Shown here: piece after piece, positions 7,614-15,355 of the stretch
How positions within the stretch are numbered: the first letter of the stretch is position 1
How the letters are laid out: each line of letters opens with the position of its first letter
NCBI GenBank assembly: GCA_003487665.1
Contig: DNFA01000083.1
Span: 15,151 to 41,975 of the forward strand
Reading direction: 5' to 3'
DNA length: 26,825 nt
Source of the DNA: Oscillibacter sp.
GTDB taxonomy: Bacteria; Bacillota; Clostridia; Oscillospirales; Oscillospiraceae
The notes under the pieces: model-generated
What the model saw: the letters and a program-made list of their open reading frames with translations, nothing else
Databases searched by the model: none
Told to the model about the DNA's origin: nothing
Translations under genes and position numbers: made by a program

Positions 7614-7653
7614 AAAAATGACGGGTGTATCAGTCGATACACCCGTCATTTTT
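7614..7653. terminator. Bidirectional terminator
   Basis: An 18-bp perfect stem (7614-7631 with 7636-7653) has loop AGTC and runs of A and T at its ends, so it works for both converging genes. It overlaps the last codons of the minus-strand gene. Confidence 0.85.
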
Positions 7654-8083
7654 CATTGTTCTTTTTCGCGGCGTTGGCAGCGGCGCGGGCCTTGTCACGG
7701 TTCTTGCGTTGAGCGACGAGATCGGCCTTGGCCTGCCGTTTCGCTTTTCGTTCCTGCATGAGCTGTTCTTCCTGCCGCTGGTACTCCTGCTCGTAGCGGG
7801 GATAGTGATGCTCCCGCGGCGGCTTGTACTGTGAAGGCAGCTCTGCGGCCTTCAGCGCCGCAGACCAGTTGCCGAAGCGTTGGGCAATGTACGCACCACC
7901 CACGATCTCACAGGGCGCCGGCGTATAGGACGCATCGACACATTGCCGCACATAGGCGATGAGGTCGGCGTCGCTGGCGGTTTCGTATTCTATCGCAAAA
8001 GCCTCGTCCTGCGCTTGCAGGGCCTCGATGGTGCGCTTGACGATCTGCTGATGCAGCAGGTTATCACCGTTGACCTGTGGCAT
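7646..8083 (-). CDS. HNH-repeat-like basic coiled-coil protein
   Basis: A 145-residue protein in two parts. Residues 1 to about 95 end in AQRFGNWSAALKAAELP, resembling the homing-endonuclease-associated repeat (FG-x-W-x-x-AL-x-x-AGL). The rest is a charged coiled coil (QEEQLMQERKAKRQAKADL) with a Lys-rich tail. The repeat is a DNA-binding module in homing endonucleases and structural-maintenance proteins; no nuclease residues are present. The start at 8083 was chosen for AGGAGGGAC eight bases upstream; the longer ORF to 8173 runs through an inverted repeat. A DNA-binding accessory role in the element is a guess. Confidence 0.65.
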   Translation of the reverse strand: MPQVNGDNLLHQQIVKRTIEALQAQDEAFAIEYETASDADLIAYVRQCVDASYTPAPCEIVGGAYIAQRFGNWSAALKAAELPSQYKPPREHHYPRYEQEYQRQEEQLMQERKAKRQAKADLVAQRKNRDKARAAANAAKKNNEK

Positions 8084-8133
8084 TTTTGTGTCCCTCCTGG
8101 GCATAATAGACTCAGCCAGATGGAGCGGCATCC

Positions 8134-8159
8134 TTCGTAAATCATCATCATTCAGGAAA
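8134..8159. repeat. 26-bp inverted repeat, left of integrase
   Basis: The core CGTAAATCATCATCATT matches the reverse complement of 9525-9550 over 26 bases with one mismatch. The pair brackets the integrase gene. See the finding on this pair. Confidence 0.8.
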
Positions 8160-8347
8160 GCATTTTTCGCCACCGGCTATGGTAAAACGATAGCATCTGC
8201 GGGGCGGGAAGTCAAGTATGGCATCGGTGTCAGGGCGAAAACAGTCGCTGGAGACCGAAACGGGAGGTATATCCGCCGAGCCTTTCCGCGATGATGGATG
8301 ATAAAAAGGGTGTTCGCCGTCAAAAATCGCGTCAGGAGGAGTACGAA

Positions 8348-9532
8348 ATGGCACGCAGAGGGGAGAACATCTATAAGCGCGGAGATGGCCGCTGGGAGGG
8401 CCGCTATATCCGAGGTCGGACGCCGGAGGGACGGGCGCAGTACGGCTACGTCTACGCCGCCACCTACAGCGCCTGTCGGGAAAAACGGCGGCAGCGTCTG
8501 CGGGAGCTGCCCCGTGAGATCACGCCAAGCAATAACATGACATTGCCGGAGGCTGTGGAGCTATTTTTCGTGGAACGGGAACAGAAACGGAAGCTGAAGA
8601 AGTCCACTGTCAGCCGGTATCGGTATGTGGTGCGGCAGTATATCCAGCCGCAGTTGGGAGCAGCGCCGCTATACACACTGACGGAGCAGCGGGTAGCGGA
8701 TTTTTACCGGAAGCTCCAGGAACAGGGTCTATCGGCCAAAAGCACACGGGATGTTGGCGTACTGCTGCGAGCCATTCTGCGGATGGCGGCCAAGCGGGGG
8801 TGCTTCTGCACGGGCCTGAACGCCGAACTTCCGGCGTACAGGAAGCGGCAGGTGGAGATATTCACCGAGCCGGAGATCCTGCGGCTGGCGCATCATATCG
8901 TAAACGAGCCTGACTTGACCGGTCTTGGCGTTCTACTGACGCTGAACAGCGGCCTTCGTCTGGGAGAGTTGTGTGCGCTGCGTTGGTCGGACATCGACCT
9001 CCATGCAGGCTTTCTACGTGTAGAACGCGAGGTGCAGCGGCTCTATGAAAAAGGCCATACGAGGCTTGTCGTACAGCCGCCCAAGAGCGAGTCTTCCTGC
9101 CGCAGGATACCGCTTCCAGCAGATATGCTGTCCCTGTTGGCAGCGTACAAACCCGAGAACGCGGGCAGTTTCTGCCTGCTGACAAGCTCCGGCGATCTGC
9201 TGGAACCGCGTACTATGCAGAACCGATATAGGTCGCTGTTGAAACGAGCGGGCGTCCCGTATCGAAATTTCCATGCCCTGCGACACACCTACGCCACACG
9301 CTGCATCGAGCAGTATGTGGATGTCAAGAGCGTCAGCGAGATGCTGGGCCACAGCGACGTGCGGATCACGCTGCAAACCTATGTCCATGTCTCCCTGCGG
9401 CATAAGCAGCAGGCGGTGCAGAGCATCTGCTTCCTGCCCATCTGCGGAAACGCAGACCTTGCGCCGTCAGAAATTCCGTCAGGCAAAGAAAAAGCCGCTG
9501 TGCGGCAAGGCGCAGCGGCGCAGGTTTCCTAA
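8348..9532 (+). CDS. int: Tyrosine site-specific integrase
   Basis: A 394-residue recombinase with an N-terminal AP2-like arm-binding region (ENIYKRGDGRWEGRYI), a core-binding SAM-like domain (about 70-165) and a complete catalytic domain: Arg204 (SGLRLGE), Lys246 (PPKSESS), His309-x-x-Arg312 (HALRHTYAT), His335 (LGHSDV) and Tyr345 (TYVHV). It should be active. The start at 8348 has AGGAGG upstream, preferred over 8291. Its stop codon lies in the right 26-bp inverted repeat. It is a good candidate for acting at the tRNA-Lys core, but it sits about 6 kb inside the island rather than at an edge, so it may belong to a nested element. Confidence 0.93.
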   Translation: MARRGENIYKRGDGRWEGRYIRGRTPEGRAQYGYVYAATYSACREKRRQRLRELPREITPSNNMTLPEAVELFFVEREQKRKLKKSTVSRYRYVVRQYIQPQLGAAPLYTLTEQRVADFYRKLQEQGLSAKSTRDVGVLLRAILRMAAKRGCFCTGLNAELPAYRKRQVEIFTEPEILRLAHHIVNEPDLTGLGVLLTLNSGLRLGELCALRWSDIDLHAGFLRVEREVQRLYEKGHTRLVVQPPKSESSCRRIPLPADMLSLLAAYKPENAGSFCLLTSSGDLLEPRTMQNRYRSLLKRAGVPYRNFHALRHTYATRCIEQYVDVKSVSEMLGHSDVRITLQTYVHVSLRHKQQAVQSICFLPICGNADLAPSEIPSGKEKAAVRQGAAAQVS

Positions 9533-9550
9533 ATGATGATGATTTACGAA
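9525..9550. repeat. 26-bp inverted repeat, right of integrase
   Basis: Inverted copy of 8134-8159 with one mismatch. It begins within the last two codons of the integrase and includes its TAA. Confidence 0.8.
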
Positions 9551-9586
9551 AAAAGCTGTGCCGTCCGCGCAACAGAATACCCAAAA

Positions 9587-9622
9587 AACGGCAGATGTGC
9601 AATCCGGGCACCTGCCGCTTTT
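9587..9622 (+). terminator. Terminator of the integrase gene
   Basis: CGGCAG (9589-9594) pairs with CTGCCG (9612-9617), GTGC (9597-9600) with GCAC (9608-9611), followed by CTTTT. Confidence 0.65.
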
Positions 9623-9629
9623 CAATCGC

Positions 9630-9658
9630 GTGACAAATTTCATACGCTGTGCTATACT
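9630..9658 (+). promoter_or_regulatory. Promoter of the 100-aa ORF
   Basis: GTGACA (9630-9635) and TATACT (9653-9658) are 17 bases apart, again with the TGTGCTATACT string. Confidence 0.65.
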
Positions 9659-9687
9659 ACCCACATCACCACCAAGGAGGACGTATC

Positions 9688-9990
9688 ATGCGTATCAACT
9701 GGTTCAAGGACGAAAATCACCTGGTCTATATCAACGGCGCGACACAGCTGGCAGAGCTGGAACGGACGCTGCACTTCCCCGGACTGGAGGAAGCGGCCAA
9801 CGAGCTGCGGCAGCACCCCACAGCGGAGGGCTTTACCATCAAGGGGCCCAAGCGCACCAGCGGACGGCTGTTCGTGCCTGATCTGACCTTCGGCGAGCAC
9901 ATCGAGATGGGCGAAAACATCTTCTTCTATATGGGTGAGATGCAGGAGTGCTACGTCATCTACTGGCCGGACGCACCGGTGGCAAAGTGA
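9688..9990 (+). CDS. Hypothetical 100-aa protein
   Basis: I do not recognise this family. The protein is small, soluble and mixed alpha/beta, with INWFKDENHLVYINGATQLA at the start and MGENIFFYMGEMQECYVIYW near the end. The start at 9688 follows AAGGAGG. It is 13 bases upstream of the yoaK-like gene and shares its promoter. Confidence 0.7.
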   Translation: MRINWFKDENHLVYINGATQLAELERTLHFPGLEEAANELRQHPTAEGFTIKGPKRTSGRLFVPDLTFGEHIEMGENIFFYMGEMQECYVIYWPDAPVAK

Positions 9991-10003
9991 GGCGGCATCG
10001 CAC

Positions 10004-10693
10004 ATGACTTTCCTGCAAAAGCATCACGGGCAAATGTCCGATTCCATGCTGACGGCCTTTTTCATCATCCTATCCGGCGGCCTGCAGGACGCCTATACCT
10101 ACTGCTGCCGGGGCAAGGTGTTCGCCAACGCCCAGACTGGCAACATCGTGCTGCTGAGTACGCATCTATTCGAGGGAGACTGGGGACAGGCGCTGCGCTA
10201 CTTAGTCCCCGTGCTGGCGTTCCTGCTGGGTATCTACATCGCGGAGTGCGTCCACCGGCACTTCAAGCGGATGGAGAAGGTACACTGGCGGCAGCTCATC
10301 ATTCTGGCGGAGATCGTGCTGCTGGCGGCGGTGGGCTTCCTGCCGGAAACGCTGAACACCACTGCCAACGCCGTGGTGTCCTTCGTGTGCGCCATGCAGG
10401 TGCAGACCTTCCGCAAGGTGCGGGGCCACGCCTACGCCAGCACCATGTGCATTGGTAATATGCGCAGCGGAACGGAGGCGCTGTGCGCCTACTTCCATAC
10501 GAGGGATAAGGAAATACTCCACCAGGCGCTGACGTATTTCGGCGTGGTGCTGCTGTTCGCGCTGGGCGCGGGTGTCGGCAGCATAGCCACGCTCCACTGG
10601 GGCGCGGGGACGATCTGGCTGTCCTGCGGGCTGCTGACCGTCAGTTTTCTCATTATGTTCGTCCACGACGAGGAACAGAAATTCGGTGAATAA
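10004..10693 (+). CDS. YoaK/DUF1275 family membrane protein
   Basis: A 229-residue polytopic membrane protein of the DUF1275 (YoaK) family, with about six helices. Family marks include SGGLQDAYTYCCRGKVFANAQTGNIVLL near the N-terminus, given here in part as FANAQTGNI, and SFVCAMQVQTFRKV with TMCIGNMRSG in the second half. The transport substrate of the family is unknown. No strong ribosome site precedes the ATG at 10004, but the start agrees with the family N-terminus and coupling to the upstream 100-aa ORF is likely. A terminator follows. Confidence 0.85.
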   Translation: MTFLQKHHGQMSDSMLTAFFIILSGGLQDAYTYCCRGKVFANAQTGNIVLLSTHLFEGDWGQALRYLVPVLAFLLGIYIAECVHRHFKRMEKVHWRQLIILAEIVLLAAVGFLPETLNTTANAVVSFVCAMQVQTFRKVRGHAYASTMCIGNMRSGTEALCAYFHTRDKEILHQALTYFGVVLLFALGAGVGSIATLHWGAGTIWLSCGLLTVSFLIMFVHDEEQKFGE

Positions 10694-10696
10694 AAC

Positions 10697-10735
10697 AACA
10701 CCGGCGGCGTTACCCACACGCTGCCGGTGTTATTT
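10697..10735 (+). terminator. Terminator of the YoaK-like gene
   Basis: AACACCGGC (10697-10705) pairs with GCCGGTGTT (10723-10731), with an inner GCGT/ACGC stem, followed by ATTTTG. Confidence 0.75.
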
Positions 10736-10831
10736 TGAGGTAGATCCTCATGGAAAAGTAAAAGTATGGTTGGCTGAACCGTGACTTCATCATAGCAGGT
10801 CGAATAGTGTTTGTGAAGCGCATCTTTGTTA

Positions 10832-10861
10832 TTGAAAACATGAGGACTTGTATAGTATAAT
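10832..10861 (+). promoter_or_regulatory. Promoter of the LysR gene in the island
   Basis: TTGAAA (10832-10837) and TATAAT (10856-10861) are 18 bases apart, ending 22 bases before the start codon. Confidence 0.65.
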
Positions 10862-10883
10862 ACTCCTCGAAACGAGGTGCGCT

Positions 10884-11768
10884 ATGAGTATTTCCAAATA
10901 TCAGGTATTTCTGAAAACGGTCTCCTGCGGCAGCTTCTCCAAGGCGGCGGAGGCTATGAACTTCACCCAGTCCGGCATCAGTCACGCCATCAACTCGCTG
11001 GAAAACGAGCTGGGCGTGAAGCTGTTGAGCCGCAACCGCGGCGGCGTGGTGCTGACGGCGGACGGACGGGCGGTGCTGCCCAAAATTGAGAAGCTGTGCG
11101 CCGCCCACCATTCCCTCATGCAGACGGTGGAGGGGCTGAAGGACATGGACAGCGGCTTGGTGAAGATCGCCACGTTCTCCAGCGTGTCCGCCCAGTGGCT
11201 GCCCCGCATCCTCAAGAGCTTCGGCAAGGTGTACCCCAACATCGAGTTTGAGGTAGTCACTGGTGACTTCTACGATCAGATCGAGGGATGGATCGTCAAC
11301 GGCACGGTGGACTGCGGTTTCCTGCGGCTGCCGTCGGTGAAGCGCTTGCAGACCTACGCTCTGCACCGTGATGAATTGCAGGTCATCGTCCCCTGCGACC
11401 ACCCCTACGCCGACCGTGACCCGTTCCCCGTGTCCGCGCTGGCGGAGGAGCCGTTCATCCAGCTGGAGGAGGGCGACGACTACGAGATCATGGCGGCCTT
11501 TGACGAGATGGGCATCCGCCCCAACGTGAAATATATCGCTCGGGAGGACAGGACCATCCTCGCCATGGTGTCGGAGGGCTTGGGCATCAGCCTGCTGCCG
11601 GAGCTGATGGTGCGGCACAGCCCCACGCCCATCAAGGTCTGCCATGCGCCCCTGCATTTCTACCGTACCATCGGCATCGGTGTCAAGGACAAGAAGGCAC
11701 TTTCCAACTCCACCCGTCTGTTCGTGGACTATGTGCGGACGTGGGTGACGGAAAACGGGAATACATAA
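10884..11768 (+). CDS. LysR-family transcriptional regulator
   Basis: A 294-residue regulator. The N-terminal helix-turn-helix (residues 1-60) reads KTVSCGSFSKAAEAMNFTQS then GISHAINSLENELGVKLLSR, a textbook LysR domain, and the rest is a type 2 periplasmic-fold effector domain (LVKIATFSSVSAQWLP onwards). Start at 10884 with GAGGTG upstream. LysR regulators often control an adjacent transporter; the YoaK-like gene just upstream, on the same strand, is the natural candidate. The effector is unknown. Confidence 0.9.
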   Translation: MSISKYQVFLKTVSCGSFSKAAEAMNFTQSGISHAINSLENELGVKLLSRNRGGVVLTADGRAVLPKIEKLCAAHHSLMQTVEGLKDMDSGLVKIATFSSVSAQWLPRILKSFGKVYPNIEFEVVTGDFYDQIEGWIVNGTVDCGFLRLPSVKRLQTYALHRDELQVIVPCDHPYADRDPFPVSALAEEPFIQLEEGDDYEIMAAFDEMGIRPNVKYIAREDRTILAMVSEGLGISLLPELMVRHSPTPIKVCHAPLHFYRTIGIGVKDKKALSNSTRLFVDYVRTWVTENGNT

Positions 11769-11954
11769 ACGTTCAACTTTCACGGCGAAAGCATGAGAAC
11801 TCGTAATGCAACGCAGACAAGAACGCAGTCCTCATAAGGCTTCGCAGGAACACACAAAATATCCCTCGGAAATGTGTCGTTCCGCGAAACAAATACCCTC
11901 TTGCAAAACGGCGGGGTGTTCATCATAATAGCACCCGTAGTCCCCGAAAAGTGA
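11769..11954. other. Intergenic region before the riboswitch
   Basis: There is no gene. The only signal I can support is the predicted promoter at 11901-11929. GC-rich short inverted segments occur but form no clear terminator for the LysR gene. Confidence 0.5.
11901..11929 (+). promoter_or_regulatory. Promoter driving the cobalamin riboswitch
   Basis: TTGCAA (11901-11906) and CATAAT (11924-11929) are 17 bases apart, about 20 bases before the aptamer begins. Confidence 0.5.
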
Positions 11955-12084
11955 ATAGGCTTACCGGTCTGAAACGCTGCGGCGTTTCGGTGAAAGTTGG
12001 AATGTGGGTCAAAGTCCCCGCGAACAGGTCACTGTGAGGCTCCTCTGAGGCAGGAGATAAGTCAGGTCGCGCCGGTAAGCGTCA
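11955..12084 (+). promoter_or_regulatory. Cobalamin-type riboswitch aptamer
   Basis: Closing stem P1 is perfect: GCTTACCGG (11959-11967) with CCGGTAAGC (12072-12080). Inside are the conserved blocks in order: CGGTGAAAGTTGGAATG, a GTGGGTCAAAGTCCCCGC helix, GGTCACTGTGAGG, and AGGAGATAAGTCAGGTCGC, a B12-box-like segment. Such RNAs bind adenosyl- or aquocobalamin and switch off B12 uptake, synthesis or B12-independent isozymes. The B12 box is slightly divergent. The switch is followed by terminator stems but no B12-related gene; the next ORF is a truncated integrase. Confidence 0.82.
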
Positions 12085-12113
12085 CAATGCACACGCCTGA
12101 AACCGAGCTGCAT

Positions 12114-12176
12114 GAACGGGGGCTTCGCGCCCGTTTACACGAGAGAAGCGTCGGCATTTTGCCGGCGCTTTTTGCA
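12114..12176 (+). terminator. Riboswitch expression platform and terminator
   Basis: Two hairpins follow the aptamer: AACGGG...CCCGTT (12115-12135) and AAGCGTCGGC/GCCGGCGCTT (12146-12155 with 12161-12170) with loop ATTTT and a TTTTT tail. The second is a strong intrinsic terminator, consistent with transcriptional control by the riboswitch. Confidence 0.75.
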
Positions 12177-12192
12177 TGAAGTCAGGGCACCT

Positions 12193-12933
12193 ATGGGGGA
12201 CGGAAAGGTGCTTGAAAAAATGGGAGAACGCAGGAAATACGTCCGCAGGGACGCCACGGTGGAACGGCTATCCGCTATCTTTTTAGAGGATATGGTTGGG
12301 AACGTAAAGCCCTCCACGCTGGCGTGCTACCGCCGCAACATCCAATGCCACATCCTGCCGGCGCTGGGCGAGCGCGTGGCGGCGGAGCTGGCGGCGGCGG
12401 AGGTCAATGACTTCATCCAGCAGTTACAGGAGGACTACTCGCCCAAGCTGGTGCGAGAAATCGGTGGCCTTCTGCTGCGGATCGTGGGCATGGCCGGTGT
12501 GGGCTACGGCGAGGATGTGACGCTGCCGAAGGTGCGGCAGAAGGCTGTGGAGGTGTTCACCGAGCCGGAACTGAAGCAGATGGGGCAGGTCATTCTGCGC
12601 CGTCCGGACAGGACGGGAGTTGGCGTGCTGCTGACAGCCTACACCGGGTTGCGGCTGGGAGAGCTGTGCGGCCTGCAATGGCAGGACGTGGACGTCGGCG
12701 CGGGACTGCTGCACATCCAGCGGACGGTGGAGCGCATCGCGCAGATAGGCGGCGGGACGTGCCTGACGGTGCAGCCGCCGAAAACGGAAAATTCCGAACG
12801 CTGGATACCCATTCCGAAAGAGATGCTGCGGATGCTGAAGCCAGAGACAAAGCAGCCGGACAGCTACCTGCTGACCGGCGGGGAGATCGTCCCTGACCCG
12901 CGGGCGATGCAGTACCGCTATACATCCGGGTAG
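12193..12933 (+). pseudogene. Tyrosine integrase, C-terminally truncated
   Basis: About 246 residues related to the intact integrase at 8348-9532 (shared VEVFTEPEL, TGLRLGELCGLQW, VQPPK and MQYRY). It keeps the core-binding domain and the first catalytic Arg and Lys, but breaks at MQYRYTSG (about 12924), before HxLRH, LGH and the Tyr nucleophile, so it cannot recombine DNA. The N-terminal arm domain is also short. The start is uncertain: 12193 or 12220, the latter with AAAGGTG upstream. It lies just after the riboswitch terminator. Its broken end marks the left boundary of the ABC/GTPase cargo. Confidence 0.8.
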
Positions 12934-12970
12934 CGAGGATTGCTTAAAGGGCAGCCATCGCTATCATTTT

Positions 12971-13546
12971 CTACAAACATATCACCTGATCGACACCCAT
13001 AGCGTTGATCTCTGTGGGGTCGTGGGTGACTAGCAGCACTGTGCACCCTTGGCACCTTCTGCGTGTCTCGTAGATCGCGGCCGTCTTTGTCTCCTCGTCC
13101 AGCCCTTTGAACGGCTCGTCAAGAAAAAGGATATCATAGTTGGCCATCAGTGCCCGCAGGAGCGCCACCCGCCGTCGCATTCCGCCGGAGAGTTCCCGGC
13201 AGGGCTGTTTTTCACAGCCGCGCAGACCAACGGCTTGCATGGCAGAGAGCACCTGCTCCTCATCGAGGGATGGAGTAACCAGCCGAATATTGGATACCGG
13301 CGTGAGCGCATCACACAGCCTGTCCTCCTGAAATACCGCGCTTTTCCGCAGAGTGTGCAGCCCGTGGATCTGTCCGCTGTCCTGCCGCTCCAACCCCATC
13401 AGGATGCGCAGTAGCGTAGTCTTACCGGCTCCGGAGGGTGCCATGATACAGGTGGTTTTGCCCACCGGGAACACAGCAGAGAAATTCTTCAGCACTTCCT
13501 TGCCGTGAAAGGATTTGCTGATCTTGTCCAACACAATGGCGTCCAT
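12971..13546 (-). CDS. ABC transporter ATPase (SsuB/TauB-like)
   Basis: A 191-residue nucleotide-binding subunit, slightly short for the family. Walker A APSGAGKT (36-43), signature LSGGM (119-123), Walker B ILFLDEP (139-145) and the H-loop VTHD (about 164) are present. It belongs to the nitrate/sulfonate/taurine importer class by its closeness to the two genes upstream. It starts three bases after the permease stop. It would energise import by the permease at 13550-14308 with the lipoprotein binding protein. Confidence 0.88.
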   Translation of the reverse strand: MDAIVLDKISKSFHGKEVLKNFSAVFPVGKTTCIMAPSGAGKTTLLRILMGLERQDSGQIHGLHTLRKSAVFQEDRLCDALTPVSNIRLVTPSLDEEQVLSAMQAVGLRGCEKQPCRELSGGMRRRVALLRALMANYDILFLDEPFKGLDEETKTAAIYETRRRCQGCTVLLVTHDPTEINAMGVDQVICL

Positions 13547-13549
13547 CGC

Positions 13550-14308
13550 TCACATCCTCTCCAGGCGTTTTGCCGTCCACGACAGAAGGGCAAGAACAGT
13601 TTTCTCAAAGGCCAGACTGACCAGAACGATCACCAATGTCCAGGCGAAAAGGTCCGGCATATCCAGATAGATTTTCGCCTGCTGCAGATGCTCGCCGATG
13701 GAGCCGCTGGGGGTCCCGATGACCTCCGCAGCGATGCCTGACTTCCAACACAGGCCCAGAGCGACCATACATCCCGACCGGAAAAAGGGTATCACCTGCG
13801 GGAGATAGATATACCGAATTCTTCGCCCCACCGGAATCAGGAACACCTCCGCCATCTCCAGCAGCTGCCGGTCTGCCGCCTCGATCCCGGCGAGTACATT
13901 GGTATAGATGATGGGCAACACCATCAGAAACGAGATAAGTGCCGCCAGACTGCGGGAGGAAAACAGAATCAGCACCAGAATGATGAAAGATGCAACTGGG
14001 ATAGTCTTAACAGCCAGCACGACGGGAGCCAGCATATCCTTTACCTGATGAAAGCGGGCTGAGAGCATGGCCAGCAAAATACCAAGCCCGGCTGCGAGAA
14101 AAAAGCCTGCAGCGATCCAAAGCAGGGAAAAGCAGATGGACGCCCAGAAGTCTGTTGTGACAGACAACTGAGCAACGCGCACCAGTACCTGCACAGGGGA
14201 CACCAGCAGGGGTAGCAGGCTGTCCCGGTTTAGGATTACACTGCCCAGTTGCCAGATCGCCAACCAGAACGCCACCGCCCAGGCCCGGATCGTCCGCGGA
14301 TTTTTCAT
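13550..14308 (-). CDS. ABC transporter permease (NMT1/THI5-type importer)
   Basis: A 252-residue inner-membrane protein of the SsuC/TauC/NrtB class with about six membrane helices. The EAA-type loop that docks the ATPase is visible as LLEMAEVFLIPVGRRIRYIY then LPQVIP. Its start ATG shares one base with the stop of the binding-protein gene (TGATG), so translation is coupled. The substrate of this class ranges over nitrate, sulfonates, pyrimidine precursors, bicarbonate and others. Confidence 0.88.
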   Translation of the reverse strand: MKNPRTIRAWAVAFWLAIWQLGSVILNRDSLLPLLVSPVQVLVRVAQLSVTTDFWASICFSLLWIAAGFFLAAGLGILLAMLSARFHQVKDMLAPVVLAVKTIPVASFIILVLILFSSRSLAALISFLMVLPIIYTNVLAGIEAADRQLLEMAEVFLIPVGRRIRYIYLPQVIPFFRSGCMVALGLCWKSGIAAEVIGTPSGSIGEHLQQAKIYLDMPDLFAWTLVIVLVSLAFEKTVLALLSWTAKRLERM

Positions 14309-15324
14309 CAGCGGCTGAAGTAGAAGTCATCGCCGGGCAGAGCGCCGCCGATAGACCGGGGATTCTGCTCAAACAGGACGGCCAGATACCCCGACAGCTT
14401 CTCCTGCATCTCCTTGCCCTCAATAAAGGTGATGTTGCAGGCGGGCAGCGCCTTCTCCGCCACCTCAGCGGTCACGATCTCATATTGGTCAACCAGCTGG
14501 GCAGCCTCATCCGTATTGCTGTTGACATACTCTACAGAGGTTTTGTAGTGATCCAAGAACGCAGACACCGCATCCGGATTCTGCTCCACAAACTCGCGGC
14601 GGGCAACTACTACGCCGGTGATTAGTGCGGACGGGGTCTCATTGCCCTCCTGCAGAGCGTCCCACTCCTGAGTTAGATCGAGGGCGACACGGATCTGATC
14701 GCTCTTTGTCTGGGCCGTAGTCACAAAAGGCTGGGGCAGCATGGCAATGGCGTTCTCCTGAGCCATCAGTGCGGACAGGCACTCGGCGTGCTCGGATTTC
14801 CACTCAATGGTGACATCGGCGGTGGGATCAATTCCGTTGGCACTCAGGATGTAATTCAACGCATACTCCGGCGTGGCACCCTTGCCGCTGGCATAGATGG
14901 TCTTACCTCGCAAGTCTTCCATGCTCTGGACAGTATTCCCGCTCTCTACGATGTAGAGAACGCCCAGAGTATTGATGGCCAGCACCTGAAAGCCCGCGCT
15001 GTTGTTATTATACAGGACGGAGGACACATTGGCCGGTATGGCGGCGATATCCAGTTCCCCCTTGGCCAGCATGGGTGTAACCTCGTCAATGGCGGCGGCG
15101 ATGCTGAAGATATAGTTGTTATCGGTCAGCACGCCAGAGTCTACTTGATCCATGAACTGAACCATGCCCATGGCCGTGGGCCCCTTCAACGCCGCAACGC
15201 GGACGTTAACAGGATCAGCGGCTGGAACATCACCGGAGCCGCTGCCCTGGTTAGAGGAAGCACAGCCTGCGAAAAGCGCGGTGCAGAGCGTCAATACGCA
15301 AAAAAGAGAAAGCAATTTTTTCAT
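14308..15324 (-). CDS. ABC substrate-binding lipoprotein (NMT1/THI5-like)
   Basis: A 338-residue extracellular solute-binding lipoprotein. The N-terminus MKKLLSLFCVLTLCTALFAGC carries a lipobox (LFAGC, Cys21), followed by a Ser/Gly-rich linker. The body has the NMT1/THI5-like pattern: VAALKGPTAMGMVQFMDQ, LAINTLGVLYIVES and TLRGKT-like DLRGKTIYASGKGATPEY. The ligand cannot be predicted, but the family binds small oxyanions, sulfonates or heterocycles. It follows the Crp-like gene by 31 bases on the same strand with AAAGGA before the start. Confidence 0.88.
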   Translation of the reverse strand: MKKLLSLFCVLTLCTALFAGCASSNQGSGSGDVPAADPVNVRVAALKGPTAMGMVQFMDQVDSGVLTDNNYIFSIAAAIDEVTPMLAKGELDIAAIPANVSSVLYNNNSAGFQVLAINTLGVLYIVESGNTVQSMEDLRGKTIYASGKGATPEYALNYILSANGIDPTADVTIEWKSEHAECLSALMAQENAIAMLPQPFVTTAQTKSDQIRVALDLTQEWDALQEGNETPSALITGVVVARREFVEQNPDAVSAFLDHYKTSVEYVNSNTDEAAQLVDQYEIVTAEVAEKALPACNITFIEGKEMQEKLSGYLAVLFEQNPRSIGGALPGDDFYFSR

Positions 15325-15355
15325 TTGAAGGATCCTTTCTTATCTTAGAATTGAT

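Noticed and set aside
8291..8347. Upstream start for the integrase
   Set aside because: AGGAGG is placed for the ATG at 8348, and the extra 19 residues are not part of the usual integrase N-terminus.
12971..13546. Idea that the cobalamin riboswitch controls the ABC importer
   Set aside because: The importer is on the opposite strand with its own promoter at 16101-16129, and the riboswitch transcript ends at 12176.
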